Positions 46,704 to 59,660 of a stretch of 64,000 nucleotides of DNA are shown one piece after another (the stretch's first letter is position 1; the number at the start of each line of letters is the position of its first letter). The notes below the pieces were generated by a model that ran no database searches, had not been told where the DNA came from, and worked only from the letters and a program-made list of their open reading frames with translations. The stretch lies in assembly GCA_003952965.2 (NCBI GenBank), contig CM025853.1:11603187-11667186 (forward strand). Direction: 5' to 3'. Both the position numbers and the translations under genes were made by a program. The DNA is from Morella rubra. Taxonomy: Eukaryota; Streptophyta; Magnoliopsida; Fagales; Myricaceae.

Positions 46704-47800
46704 CATTGGCAGATCTAGGGGAGCCAACGGGGGCCTTGGCCATGGTTGGCCAATGTAAAACATTTTAATTTTTTTTTAATTAATATGTCAGGCCGGCCCC
46801 CTTAAAGTCCAGCCTAAAGTACTGTAAGAGTAGAGGGGGGAGTTTAGGCGGTTTTGTTTTATGTAAAAGGGAGGGAAAATATTTTTTTAAAAGGAAAATG
46901 TTTACGGGTTTGCAAATGAAATCGCTACTACTTATGGTTCTTTTATTTCTAAGTGAAAATTTGCTCGCTATATTTATGATGTCAAGTATTTATCAACTTC
47001 TCTATTCTCTTCAAGTTTATTTTATTTTTTTCATCAAATTTTCATTAATTGTATACAATTTGTGCATATTCTCCACCTATTTTTGACTTTCACATCTAAA
47101 TAAGATATTTAGGTGGTGTTTGAGTGTCAAAATTATCTATCAACTTCTCTATTCACTTTAAGTTTTATTTTACTTCATTTTTGCATCAATTTTTTTTCTT
47201 GGTTTTTAAATTAAAACAAGAACTCTTTATTGATAAACCAAAACAGTTATTTCTGAATAGCACAAAAAATATCATGAATTTTCCACTCCATATGTCTTGG
47301 GAACAAGTTAATCGCTTGTATCATTACAGACGAGTCTCCCTCCAAAAGGATATTAGAAAACCCTTTCTTATGAGCCTCCGAGATACCAAACAATGATGTC
47401 TCAACCTCAGCTACAACTGGATCTAATTGGTCCAGCTTAATCGTTGCAGCACCACAAAAAAGCCCCTAATGGTCACAAAACATAGATGCCACAATGGAAA
47501 ATGAATCTCGAATTGCAACGTCTATATTGACTTTAATAGATGGGAAAGGAGGAAACTCTTGAGAACGAAGTTATTTTGCAACGTTTCCAAAAGATGCAGA
47601 CCCGTAGGATCCAATTGCCACCTCTCAATTTCAACAATTAGTACGTTATGTGTATTTCAATATTTTTAATGTTTTTAGTCCTTAGTTTTTAATATTTTAA
47701 CTCTAAGACACTTTTTTGCATTACGTATGAAGGAATTTTTTTTTGTCATTTCACCTTAAGAGTTGGCCTCCCTTCAAATTCAATCCCGGTTCCGCCATTG
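46704..47800. mobile_element. nested Tip100-like non-autonomous hAT, 1,097 bp, perfect 8-bp duplication
   Basis: Ends CATTGGCAGATCTAGG and (complement) CAATGGCGGAACCGGG are Tip100-style. CCTACTAG flanks at 46696-46703 and 47801-47808. The last 150 bp resemble the left end of the autonomous-size element at 14210 (ACTCTAAGACACTTTTTTGC versus its AAAAGTGTCTTAAAATT). It carries an RNase H-like coding fragment and no transposase. Confidence 0.88.
47215..47575 (-). pseudogene. captured RNase H-like (RVT_3 type) domain fragment
   Basis: The minus strand reads FPPFPSIKVNIDVAIRDSFS, ASMFCDH, CGAATIKLDQLDPVVAEVET, then FSNILLEGDSSVMIQAINLF and WKIHDIFCAIQ. This is the plant RNase H-like fold found at the ends of LINE ORF2 and in solitary host genes. 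The first acidic residue (Asp in NID), Glu of AEVE and Asp of EGDS are visible. Two in-frame stops and a truncated C-terminus indicate a fragment, here inside a hAT element. Confidence 0.72.
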
Positions 47801-48311
47801 CCTACTAGGAGTCATAAATATATACATGTAGGCAGGAAAAGGTAATCGAACATATTTAAAGAGCCAGGTATTTGAACTTATAATTTCGTAATGAAACAAT
47901 TGAAATAACAGCTTTCAGCAAAGAAATTATAGACAACCCATGCAGCCTGGAATCGAACAAGAATTGAGAGGGGAGGGGGGGGGGAACGGAAAAAACTACG
48001 TCGTTTAGTTTAAAAAAACAAAAAACAGTCTGACACAGTTTTTTTTTTTTTTTTGGTGGGGGGGTGATCGAAGGGGTCAGGTCACATAAGGAGGGAGGTG
48101 GTTGGGAGAAAAAACCTTGCTATTTAAAAAGAAAAATTCCAGTTTTACTGGTACTTGGGAACCTGGTGCCAGGTAACCCGAGAACCGGTAAAACCACCGG
48201 GTTTCTGCAAATAGGGGCCATCGGAACCGGAACCAATTAGGCCGGGTATTGGAAACCTAGTGTCGGTAGAACTAGAATTTTTCGGTATGATTGAACACCC
48301 CTAGGTCTGAG

Positions 48312-48909
48312 TCAAATATTTTTATTTTATATATTTGTTTTTAAAAAAAATTAAAATATTTTTTTAGAAAAACTTATTTTCTCAGAATTGTTCATTTGTT
48401 TTATGACATGGTTCTGGATTATAATAAAGTCATTTTAGATGCTAAGAAGTTGTAATTATCAAATTTTTCTTAAGAGTAGCCACAACATCCTAAATCAAGC
48501 AACTAATAAGATAAGTTATTAACTTCATTAAGTTTATTGACATCTGAGTTGTGATTAAATTATAAAGTTTAGTGACCCGGTCCTACAGGGAAGTTGCTAA
48601 TTTTGATGGTTTGATTAGAAGAAAATGGTAATTTTTGACACTAGAAATAATTTTTCCTATACCCACAAGTACAAAAATTCTTGTTTATTGTTGTTTTAAT
48701 TTACTAGTTTTAGTACAAAGTTACTATGAATTTATGCATATTGCAACCTCTACCAATAGAAAGGTTGATATGAAAATAAAGTTTATGTTTCATAGAACAA
48801 AATTTAATTTCTTAGTTTATGCAGCTATTGCTACTACTTTTATTGATTATATTTCTTATATTCCAATCTTCAATGATGATAATTTTACTGACTAGAAAGA
48901 AAATGTTTT
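48312..48909. other. AT-rich spacer
   Basis: No terminal repeats; an 86-codon plus-strand frame (48635-48895) is AT-rich and unrecognised. Confidence 0.35.
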
Positions 48910-49828
48910 GTTTGTTTTCGGGACCATGGATTTTGACCTGACACTCCGTTAGAATGAACCACATGCTCTCATGGACTCAAGTACGTTGCAGGAGGTCACT
49001 AAGTATGACCGTAGGGGAGCGATTTAATCGCCTATGTATCATGTTCATGCAATCTCATATTAATAAGAGCATCAAGAGTTCTATCCATCAATAAAATAAG
49101 AGCATTAAGAGTTCTATCCATAAATAAACTAAGGCAAAGGAATTCATTAAAGTTGTTTGAAGAAAAATTTGAGGGTTCGGATAAAGCTTTGGCCAAAACT
49201 CCGGTGAGGAGGATTTCGAGTAAAACTTTTGATAATTATAAAGGTGTGAGCATATAATCAAGATGAGGGACACGGAGGCTCACTTCAAGTCATTGGAGGT
49301 GGGCTAAAGTAAACCTCCCATAAGTGGTTTATGATATTTCACATTGTTGATAAGTGCATACACCTTAAAGTCTGTAAGATCTAGATTTTTCTTCTTCGGT
49401 ATACATGTAGATGATATTTTAGTTGCAGTGACTCGGGTTTGCTACAAGAAAATAAGCAATTCCTTTCTCAAAACTTTGAAATGAATGATTTTGGTGAAGC
49501 CTCTTATGTCATTAGACAGATAGCAAAGAACTTTAGAACTGTCTCAAAAGGCCTAAATTGAAAAGGTTTCAAAGAGATTTAGAATGAAGGATTGCACTCC
49601 TATAGTATCACCTATTGGCAAAGTGAAAAAGATTAATAAAAGGTCAGTTTCCCTAGAATGCATGGGAAGAGGATCAAAGTAATCCTAGTTTGGAAAATTG
49701 GAAAGTTATAAGAAAGTCATGTGTTACGTGCAACAAAACAATAATAACAGATTGACTTACAAGCATACTGACAATTTAAAGCTGGTTGATTATTCAAATT
49801 CAGATTATGCTGCATGAGTAGACCACAG
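48910..49828 (+). pseudogene. copia polyprotein relic: gag fragments fused to reverse transcriptase end
   Basis: The plus strand shows the copia gag start (MDFDLTLR, NEPHALMDSSTLQEVTKYDR), a mid-gag part (EGSDKALAKTPVRRISSKTF, DNYKGV, MRDTEAHFKSLEV) and then the end of reverse transcriptase (ENKQFLSQNFEMNDFGEASY), with the active-site block reading HVDDILVA instead of YVDD near 49408-49430. RNase H-proximal SDYA-like text follows. Much of gag, all of protease and integrase and most of reverse transcriptase are deleted; stops and shifts are frequent. Confidence 0.75.
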
Positions 49829-51180
49829 GTGTAGCGTCTTGTGCCCATATTTATCTCTAAGCTCTCTTTATAGTAATAAAAATGGTAACGAAACGAGATT
49901 ACGGCACGTAAGTTTTTCCGTGTGCTGAAATGACTAAAATGCCCTCATTCAAATAAAGTGGAATTCTCGAAGTAGAGCAGCTTAGCCTCTTATCTAGTAA
50001 TATCGAAAGAGATGAAAAATATAAACAGTTTTGAATAGAGAAATTAATAATTTGGAATCTCTTTATCACCGGCATATTATCGATAAGTCAATTACTTAAG
50101 CTTTATAACATAGTAAAAACAATTTGGAGAATAAACTCCAAATTTTAAAGATGTTAACAATACGATAGAAGGGAAGAAAAACATTTCATAAATCTTTTGG
50201 AAACCGCTTTCAAATTCTTTATAAGAGGATTTGTACAAAAGGTTGGTAGCTCTTTTACAAAAATTTGAGCTTGTATTCAATTTCTTTACAAATATTTGAG
50301 CATGCATCCAATCTCATTTAACTTCTAGCAAAAGTATTTCCAAAATACTTACAAAATCTAGAAAATTAACAACAAAATAAAACTTGTCCTTAAGATAGAA
50401 ATAAAAATAGAATAGCAATAACTACTGGTAATCATCAGTGCCTATGAGATCAACTATATTATCGGGCTTTGGATCTAGGTTCACCAGCTCCATTGGTGCA
50501 TCAAACAACCACGGTGCTAGTGGAGCAGGCGGGCGCAGATCGTTAGGCCTCCAGTAAGGATAGTGTTCCATGTGCACTTCAAGCGAATCCGATACCCAAA
50601 CCCGGAGTCGCACTGTCGGCATATGCTTAACAAAGTCATATATATGGAGAATCTCATAAACCCTCATGGTCTACTAACGAATTATACATATACAATATAG
50701 AGAAATTAAAATGGTGAGTCTTAAGGACTCAATAAGGTTAGGAATTAGGAAACATAGTATCGAAAAGCAGTAAAGCAATTGAAAGCAATACATGCATATA
50801 TCAATCAAAGTATAAATACAATCACAATGAAAGATTCTGAATGATGAATAGTATGCATTCTAATTACCGATCTTATTATCAGTTCTAGGTGATAGTTTAT
50901 TATTACAGTTCTCCACATCTCCACGCTCTGTTTACTCTTAGAGTTTGGATTATGCATCCCTCTCCCCTTCGTGCAGGACTATTCCGTGATTTTCGTCTTC
51001 CTTGAAACAAAACAAGGAATGGGATTCTACTCCATGTTTCCCAAAGACCACCCTTTGACCCAATCAAGTCAAAGGTTGAACATCATCTAGTGATCGGTAT
51101 CGTCACACTTCACTTGTCCTCTAAACAGTTACTCTCATAGATGGGCTTTCAACATTTACTATGTTTATGGAAATTTAGTT
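49829..51180. other. possible solitary LTR or retroelement leader, unproven
   Basis: Copia homology stops at 49828 and TGTAGCGTCTTGTGCCCATA begins, which looks like an LTR start. A 81-codon GC-richer minus frame (50422-50667) and a CT-rich block (50930-51060) follow. I find no second LTR or target duplication, so this remains a suggestion. Confidence 0.3.
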
Positions 51181-51194
51181 TTTCAAATCATTTG

Positions 51195-51640
51195 ATTTAG
51201 GGTTAATTAAAATTTCCCTCCTCAAACTACCACCCGTTTCTCGAATGCCCCCATAAACTTTAACTCGTTGCAACTCACTCCCATAAACTATATTTCTCAT
51301 TGCGATTTCATCCCTCAACCAACTGATGTTGATTTTATTTTTGTTTCTATCCTATGTAACAGACAGGTGACCTTCTCCTTACGTGAGAAGACATTTTTAC
51401 CCTTGTTTGAGTCCTCCTAATCTTCTACAGTGCTTCTAGCAATTCGTAGAGCCAAAAAATAATATTGTAGTTAGCTGATTTTTTTTTATTAAAAAAAAAT
51501 ATGACTCACTTAGAATTGAGCTGGTCAAATTTGTCTTTTCAAGTAAGGAGAATGTCACGTATCGTTTAAGTGGGATGGAAATCATTCGATATAATAACTT
51601 CAGCAGGTTGGGGATGAAATATGAAATCGCCCCCTCACCC
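51195..51640. mobile_element. degenerate Mutator-MITE-like foldback, right end lost
   Basis: The left part has the 'cctcaaactacc / ccataaactt' style of the MITEs at 4722 and 52394. GCGATTTCATCCCTCAACC pairs with the complement of sequence at 51605-51628. Outer right sequence and target duplication are missing. Confidence 0.5.
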
Positions 51641-52393
51641 CCTCCCCTTCAAATTTTTTTTTTTTAAAAATACCTATTTTAAAGTATTTTTGAAAAAATT
51701 AACCCCTTGCTGGTGATCTTGCACCCCCCCCCCCCCCAAAATTTTTTTGGAAAATTCGTTAATATCTACAAAAATTTTAAGGATTTTAGTTAATATTAAA
51801 AAATATTCTATAATTAAGGAATTTTGAAAAATTCTCCCAAGTGGTCATCAATGTTACACAAATATTGAAATTTGAAATTTTAGTTGAATTACTAAAGAAG
51901 ATTTTTCTTTGCAAATAGATTACCTTGGAGTTTTGGAAATACAAAAAAGCTCAGACTTCTTTTGAAAGATGATTTTTGAAGTTGAAATTTTCTTTTCAAA
52001 GCAAATATTGTCACGTTTTCTTAGACTACTCGTCTCTCATCAAAATCAAAACTTTTGAACTTTTGAAAGACTTCTTTTCTTTTTGCGACAAACTGCTTTT
52101 CTTTTACTCTCAATCTTTTATCTCTTTTAAGGCAAACCGCAGATGTTATCTTGACAAGCTCCAAAATTTGAGAAAGAAATTGCTGCAACTTTTAGTATAG
52201 AACTGTTGATAGATGACTTTTATTCTTTAATCCATCATCGAGCTTAGTTATGATAAGAAAATCTATGTGTTTGATTTTTTTACATATCCAAATTGAAGTT
52301 GCAATAAAATATTATGCGTACTTTTCTTTTGTTATAAGTTACAATTCATATAAGAAACTATATTTTTTTATTTTATTTAAATAATAATAATAA

Positions 52394-52770
52394 GGGTTAA
52401 ATACATTTTTCGCCCTCCAACTATTGGAGTTCTGACACTTTGCACTCCAACTATTAATTTCGTTACATTTTGCCCCTCAACTACCAACTATTTACACTTT
52501 GCACCCCTACCATTAATTTGGAGGGAAATTACTATTTTGGTTAAGTGAAATGATCCGACTTTACCCTTATAATTTTTTATAACTATATTTTGTATAGGGA
52601 TAAATTTATCTTTTCACTGAACAAAAATTAGCAATTTCCATCCAAATTAATGGTACGAGGTGCAAAGTGTAAATGGTTGGTAGTTAAGGGGCGAAATATA
52701 ACGAAATTGATAGTTTGGAGTGCAAAGTGTCAGAATCCTAATAGTTGGGGGCGAAAAATGTATTTTTCCT
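52394..52770. mobile_element. Mutator-type MITE, 377 bp, perfect 9-bp duplication
   Basis: Left end GGGTTAAATACATTTTTCGCC-type and complementary right end AGGAAAAATACATTTTTCGC continue into long arms (CACTTTGCACTCCAACTA paired with TAGTTTGGAGTGCAAAGTG). TAATAATAA flanks at 52385-52393 and 52771-52779. Same length class and motif style as 4722-5099, so a shared family is likely. Confidence 0.85.
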
Positions 52771-52799
52771 TAATAATAAATTAATTCGCCCCCCTCCTA

Positions 52800-53900
52800 A
52801 AGAAATATCATGGCTCCGCCACTGAAGCTACTCCTTGATTTTTGATGAACTCGAATTGGCTCCTAAAGAATAAGAAGAGAAAAATTCAACAACTATTCAC
52901 GATCAAATGAAAAGAATGAGAGGAAGATACAATCTGCCTTAACCTTTCTTCCTTTCTTTCCTTTTCTTCTTCTTCTTCTACTTCTACTTCTCTTCTTCCT
53001 CTTCCCTTCTTCTTCTTCTCGGCAATCTATCTCTTTTCTCTCTCAACCGAAGCTCTCTCTCTTTCTCTCACACGGTTTAGGCAAAGGGTGGAAAATGGAA
53101 CCCTTACTCCTTAGCTCCTCTCTCTCTTAAATAGCTCTCTTAACTTGAGTTAATCCTTAGAGTTAAACTTAAAATAGGTAGAGCTAATCATTTTGTACAA
53201 GTTAACTCATAGAAGCAAGTCCATAGAGTGTCCGGTTGAATTGGCAGGGGCAGCTCATGCCATGTGTCAAATTATTCCTTAGCAAAGCTTTGATTAAAAT
53301 CTTCCAAATCTCCTAAAATCTCCCTCCAAATCTGCCGATTGTCTCTAGTGTTAATGGGCTGGCTTTCCAAGCCCAATCGAACCTATTTATAGTCCATTAC
53401 AAGGCCCAAATGTCCAGCCCATTACTCATGCTTCTCCAATATTGTCCATTAAACCCAAAAAATTCAAGATTCAAGCCTCAAACAATTAGTGAAAATTATC
53501 TTACTAAAATCAATAATTTAATCAAACTCTAAACTTATTATATCTACTAATCAAGGCTAGAAAAACAAATCATATAAGTAATTAAAAATTTTGGAATTTA
53601 ATCCTACTAAAATACAAGTCTAAAGTTCTAGGAAAAAGTTTCTTTTAATAAATTAATTTAATCACTATCACTAAGATGCTATAAATCGATTATTTCATAC
53701 TCATCTAATGTTATCTACTAAATTAAAAATCCATATAATATATATTGATTTAATTAATAAGAGAAGATATTAATAGAAAATTTATATGATTATTGTTACG
53801 TTAAAATATTCTAATTTAATACAAAATCAAGATCAGTGACCTACAAATTAATCTGGATCCACGCGTCAATGACGACTCAGGATACATGCGATTGGATGGG
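52800..53900 (-). other. possible LTR with minus-strand TATA box
   Basis: The minus strand has ATAAATAGGT at 53381-53389 and, downstream, a purine-rich leader-like tract (complement of the CTT/CT-rich run 52945-53060). This promoter-plus-leader order suits a minus-strand LTR, or a lost gene. No paired LTR, primer site or target duplication seen. Confidence 0.3.
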
Positions 53901-56900
53901 CGTGGGGTTTCGGGAGATGGCCGGCTGCCCAACTTTTGATTTGAATAGTTTTCTTATAATTGCTGACATGCCAAAATTTTAATGATGTGTCCTTGCTTGT
54001 CCTACGTGGCTACAATGACGTGCAAATGTGACGGGTGTCATTGTTTAGTTGATTATTGTTTGACCTATTTACGCCAGCTCAACATTTATCATTAGATCAT
54101 TAATAACGTCAGGCTGACTAAGGAACTAAATTTTTGAACAGCAGAAACTGACCTCAGGGACCTATTTATCAATTTCAGTATCCCAGAAGGATTAATTTGT
54201 GACAAAGTCAATATCACTAGAACCCTATGATGCAATTAAGTGGAAAAAGTACGAGGGTAGGTGAAGCGAATGTTTCCACGAACAAGACCACGAGAAATTT
54301 TTGTTTCGGTAAAGTCTTCCATTAGTTTAGAATATTTAAGAGCTTCTTCCTTACGTACATCCACCCAAAGGATCGTATCCATAAAGATATAATTGCGCCT
54401 GAATTATTCGGTGGAGGCTTCCAATGGCAGCAAGTCATGAACTTGAAGAAATGAAGAAACGGTCGTCTTATCCATAGACGTTGACTAATTTGACCAATAC
54501 CATTGATTTCATAATTTGATCCCAGTTGGTGTCATTTAGTATTTCGGATTCTTTTAATCAAAAGAAACATTAAAAAAAAAAGGTGTTCTCACAGATAATA
54601 AATGAGTGTAGAAACTTAATTAATATCAATGTTTACTTTTCTTTCGAGTTTTGACTCTTGAACATAAACAATTGAAGACGATGAACGAGTCATGTATAAA
54701 TCTGGTGAATCAACTCTTAGACGTTTTCTTTTAATTGGCTTTTTAAACTGCTCATAGTATTATTACTGTGATAGATAGAACCTACAATATTTTGGTAGCT
54801 AGCGGACTGGGTCGAAATCCCTTAGAAACTAATAGATCATCAGGCCGTAAACAAATAAGCACGCCGTTCCATTAGTCAATGCGAGGCAGGTGCATGCTCG
54901 ATTCAGTTAGGTAGAGAGGATATACTTTGCATAATGCATCATATATTACGTAAATATATGAAATAATTGGAATTCATGCATGAATTTGACTACAACCCTT
55001 GATTCTATAATTTGATCCCACTTAATATAATAAAGGAATTAATATATTTCAGAATATTTTAATCAAGAGAAAGGTAACAAATGAGTGAGTAAATTGAATG
55101 GGTCAATATTCTCCTTGTAGGTTTCAGTTCTACTTCTTATTGTTAATTATAGATAATATGATAAATAGAACCTGCATTAATATGGTTGGTTCATGAATTC
55201 TTAACCGACATACGTACCATCGCTTTTGAATTACTGATGAAAAAAGCCAAAACTTTTTTCCATTCTCAAGATTGGTATAATTAATGGTACTATATTCATG
55301 CCGTACATCATGAGTTGAAACGCATCTCTCTTTTCTCTTCCAATTTCTGCGTAGATTGCGGGTTGGCCAGAATTTTGATCTTGCTTGTTCTCCACGTTGC
55401 ACTTTCCCTAAAAAAGACTAGACCCAGCTCATCATCTCAGACATGGCTATGTTTGGATGGTAGTGAATTTTTTTTTTTTGGTTAATACAGTGTAGATTTT
55501 TTGAAATTAGTGACGAAATTGTTGGATTATCTAAAAATTTGTTGGAATTTATGAAAAATTTGTTTTTTTTTAAAGAAGTAATTGTTTAAAAAAAAAAAAG
55601 TTAAATTCACTTTGCACCCTTCGAATAAGAGAGTCTTGACACTTTACACCCCCAAATGATTTTTTAGTATGTGAAATGAAATTTTATCATATTATCATTT
55701 TATGAGAGTAAAATTTAATTTTTCAATTTAAAAAAATAAATTTCCGTCTAGTGACAGAATGAAAGTGTCTAACCCAAATGTCATAATTAAATGAAATTTT
55801 AATCATATTTTTTTAGTTGTGACCATTTATCTACATGACAATTTAGAAGGGGTGTCCAAAAAAAAGTCAGAAGGTAAAAGATGTGTTTGTGTATAAAAAT
55901 GCAGAAAACTAAAATTCAGACATTGCCCTAATTCAAAATTCTAGCGAATCACAGCCACGACCTCTTTCGGATCCCTCGGATTACAAAATGTCAAGAGTCT
56001 CAAAATTAGAGGCCGTAGAGTCATGTATTTATCCCAAAAAAATTTGTGCCATCTAAACAGCAGTTTGCGGCATATTCCAATCTTTCGTCTGCCCTAATTT
56101 CTTCTGCTATATGCGAAGCACGTTCCTTTGAAGTGTATTATCTATGTTGCTACCCTCTTCAGCCTCTGATGTAACTCTCTCTCTCTCCAGAACAATATCC
56201 TAAAATTCGTAACTGTGAGCGGGATTCCAAATGGTTGTTCATGCACTGGTTTTACATTTCTTAGTGGATGCATCTCGGACTTGTGTATTAATGCACATCT
56301 ATGATTTCAAACATTGTAACGGGTTGGGGGACCGAGCTCTCAAAAACTTATCTATATTATTTCCAGCTGTACTAAATTTTAAATATTAATGACTGTTTAC
56401 TGGGTCTATTTTGCTGGGTAATTGGGTATTATTATAATTTCGTAGACTTGTTATTCACGGCTGCATGCCGGGCTGGCTTGGTTGTGTATTATTATTTTGT
56501 TATTTAATATATTTTATTTTAGTGAAAAGAAAATTGCATCGGAATCCTCCCAGGTACTGCAAAAATATATGCTAATTAATTAATATTTTTTTACCATTAT
56601 TCAGTTTAACTTGGTAGAATTTGACCATTAAATTTTATTTGTGAGTCTTTCTGAGGAATTGCGCGTGCATAAGCTGGCTGACAAAATAAAGGTAGAAATT
56701 GCGTGTATAACAAATTTGAAGAAGAAAATTGAAGAAAGATAGATCTGAACCAGTATTCATTAATGCTACTGGTGTTGTGGATGTCACGTATTCTGAAGGT
56801 CTGATCTGGACCAGATGCAGGCTGTCTTTTTAATTATTTCATCCAAGCGTATTTTTAACTTTAAATTCATTTTTAATTCCCAATAAAACATGTTATCTCA

Positions 56901-57000
56901 TTATCAACCTTGTCAACAGTCGAATATATATGAAAATGCCCATCGTCATAATTGCTGCTGTTAATTAAATATCTGATTTTAAAAAACAAAAGTCCCATCT
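53901..57000. other. intergenic DNA, no gene seen; weak duplication and MITE fragments
   Basis: Sequence at about 54505-54790 (AATTTGATCCCA, TTTTAATCAA, GATAGATAGAACCT) recurs diverged at 54995-55185, suggesting an old duplication of about 470-bp period. At 55605-55660 CACTTTGCACCCTTCG resembles the Mutator MITEs but has no right end. No coding similarity seen. Confidence 0.35.
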
Positions 57001-59600
57001 GTTTCTGTTCGGGATACCGATAGACTGACTTCTCTATCTATATATATCCCTCTCTCTATTTTCCTTATATTTTCATCAAGTCTAATAAGAAAGAGTCAAG
57101 GTTTTTGTTTTTCTGGAGCAAATCGAATAAAGATTCAAGTTAATCCCCTCACCCGAACCAGGTGCATGCATGCTTTAAGGAAATTAGGTTGGATTCTAAT
57201 ATTTGCATGTAACAGATGGCGCATGCAAAACTTAGCAAGCCTGGAATTCATAGAGGTGATATATGCTCTATAGTTGTGCATGGTGTTAGTGTATGTTAAT
57301 TAGATGCGTAAATATCTCATTGTTGCTGTCAAAGAAGCTAAGGGTGGAACTTAAATGATCGGGCTTGTAGTAAAAGAAAATGGGAAACCAAATATCATGT
57401 AGGTCACGACTTGATAGTGCAGCAACAGAAATTATCAAATTGCAAGAACAGAGTATCAGAGTTGTTTTCCTGTAGTCACTGTAATTATTCATTATTGCAA
57501 AGAAAGCTTTCTGTTGGTGTTATTGTTGTTGTTGTTGACACAATAGAGAGGGAAAATGTTGTCTGTTATAAATTGCAATTGGGAGAGCTGCAAATGGATG
57601 AAAAATTATGGCTAGAACAGTTGCATGTTGCTGGAAAAATAAACTGGAACAAGAGAGTATCTAAAAGCTTCAGAATTTCCTCCGTTAGCTTTTCTCTTTG
57701 TGGAATGTGCTGCTGATTGTTAATTTACTGGATTGTAGATGAAATATAGGAGGTTGTGATGAACCAATAATGTACAAATGAGACTTGGGAAAGCTATTAT
57801 AAAGATAACAAAAGTAATTAAATTAGTTGGTAGAACTTAATTTGTCAGTGCAAAACACTAAAAAGACCCTCCAAGGGGCTAGTCAGACCCTCCGATCGAA
57901 GAGACAAAGGCCAACGAGCTAAAGGGTCGAGCGGCCATACAGACATAAAGGGTAGAAAATTAGAATTGGAATGATCCATGATGAGCAGCAGGCTGAAAAA
58001 TCCAGTAGAAGCGGGAACTGATTGTCGGAGGGATGCAATAGGTGGTTGAGCGGAGTCGGCCCAAGGAAAAAATGGTCGTTCACGTGAGTTGCACGCACGG
58101 GCATGGACCGCCACGCGTCGGCCAGCTTTCCGGACTAATGTACATCAAGTAATTGTGTTTTAACTTCCTTCGTTCCATTGAAGCTTTTGGACATCGAAAT
58201 AAATTAATTACCTAATTAATGCTTTTCCCAATGGGGAGCGGTTCCCCAACAAGTACCACACAACTCAATTCTGTAGTCTAAGACTCTTTTCGGAAATGTG
58301 CAGTGATCACCGAATCGGTATCTGCATATGTCTATTGAGGTCTGAGACCAAAGTTTGGGCTACCGAATTAGCTGCAGCCACTAGAAACCTAGCTGCGCTA
58401 GCGGCGCCCCTTTCTGAAGTTGTTTGTACCTCTTTGATCAGACATCGCAATTACTTAGGCCTACCTAAATCCTCTCTTATGAAAACTATTATGATCTCTC
58501 GATCTTCCAAATGACGGCTAAAGTTCCATCTTCCAAGATTTCTCAACCTTATTAAAGAGCCACAGCCTCCGTATATAATTCTCTTCAGAAAGTTTAGTCG
58601 TGGGGACGCAGGATTGTTTTAGCGCGTCGTAGTGCCCCTCTGTATAGGCCTTTACCAAGCCTTGGCACATGAAGTTAGCTCAACTGACAAGAAGTTCCCT
58701 ACGACAATAAGGATGGTCCCCCGTACGTTTTAAACACTATAGAAAGCTTCGTTCATTCTAGATGATCCAACAGATCAAACATGCCTGTACTAGATATGAT
58801 GCTGAAGTCTCATTACATGTATGTGAACTCCCTAACGCACACAAAAGCCAGCGGATACAATTCTCGTGACCATCTACTTCCATTCCTTAATGATAGGGGT
58901 CCCCCTCTTTGCGACGACACTTCACTTCTAGCCCATGGATGAAATTGCAAGGTTAGGATTTTATCTTAATTAACCCACGTCATTTAATGAGTTAAGATTA
59001 GTATATTTGTACAAGTCATATTATTCATTAAATTACGTGGGTTAATTAAGATTGTTAGATTTTTTTAATTGAAATGCAATTCATCCCTTAAGACATTTTT
59101 GAAAATCTCTCCTTAAGATAGAATCCGTTCCTGAAGTTGCATCCATCACGCTCAACACTAATTGGTGCTTCTTGTTGCACGATTGGCATAGAGGGGATCT
59201 ACCCCGTTCATGCTTTCTGCTGTAGAGAATATTCCCGGTCGACGACACGACTAGTATTGTGGCGAATGGACAGGAGCATTTATCTTTATGGTGCCTTCTA
59301 ACTCCTGCATGGGTCTCCTCTCTTGTGATTTACCTTACATCTTGCTCATCTTGACACAAATTATCCCTTTTAGAGGCGACGTTAAGTATATGCAGAAAGT
59401 CCCATCTCACTTGAAGGAAACGTAGAAAGAGGATTATTAACTTCAAATCAGCTCGCCTGACTGGATCAACCACTATGATAATGATAAATCAACCACTCAT
59501 GAAATTTCCCAGAGGCCCTAATTGGATGTTGATGGCCTTATTCATCTAATTAAGTTCATGCGTGTTTCATTTTACCCATAATTAATTAATATTCTCTCTA
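57001..59600. other. unassigned DNA with scattered short open frames
   Basis: A TATA-like stretch (57038-57048) precedes a 101-codon plus frame at 57411-57716 that I do not recognise. Further frames at 57845-58114 (minus) and 58296-58514 (plus) are likewise unrecognised. No splice-consistent gene could be built. Confidence 0.3.
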
Positions 59601-59623
59601 GATACCATTTCAGCCAACGACAA

Positions 59624-59660
59624 CACGTGAGTCTCCCACGTGTGTATGTATATATATATT
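59624..59660 (+). promoter_or_regulatory. twin G-box promoter-like stretch with TATA-type run
   Basis: Two palindromic CACGTG motifs (59624-59629 and 59637-59642), 13 bp apart, are followed at 59647-59660 by a TATATATATA run. G-boxes are bound by plant bZIP and bHLH factors. Downstream there is no intact gene, only an 8-codon ATG frame at 59781 and an open stretch in another frame (59760-59850) ending in a stop. Confidence 0.45.

Larger units (their letters stand above)
45949..48303. mobile_element. hAT element, 2.36 kb, relative of 7878-8874, perfect 8-bp duplication
   Basis: Starts TAGGATTGTTCAA and ends TTGAACACCCCTA. GGTCTGAG flanks at 45941-45948 and 48304-48311. Subterminal sequences match the 997-bp element in reverse orientation (GGCCGGTTTTCAAATA on the left; 'accggt / aaccggaacc' motifs and T/G homopolymers on the right). 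No hAT transposase is present. About 1.1 kb of its length is the nested element at 46704-47800. Confidence 0.9.

Noticed and set aside
57411-58514. Three open frames of 70-100 codons as possible genes
   Set aside because: Unrecognised peptides, no splice partners or consistent promoter, and lengths within chance expectation for this composition.
58200-59500. Organelle DNA insertion
   Set aside because: The mixed base composition suggested it, but no plastid or mitochondrial gene could be read in any frame.
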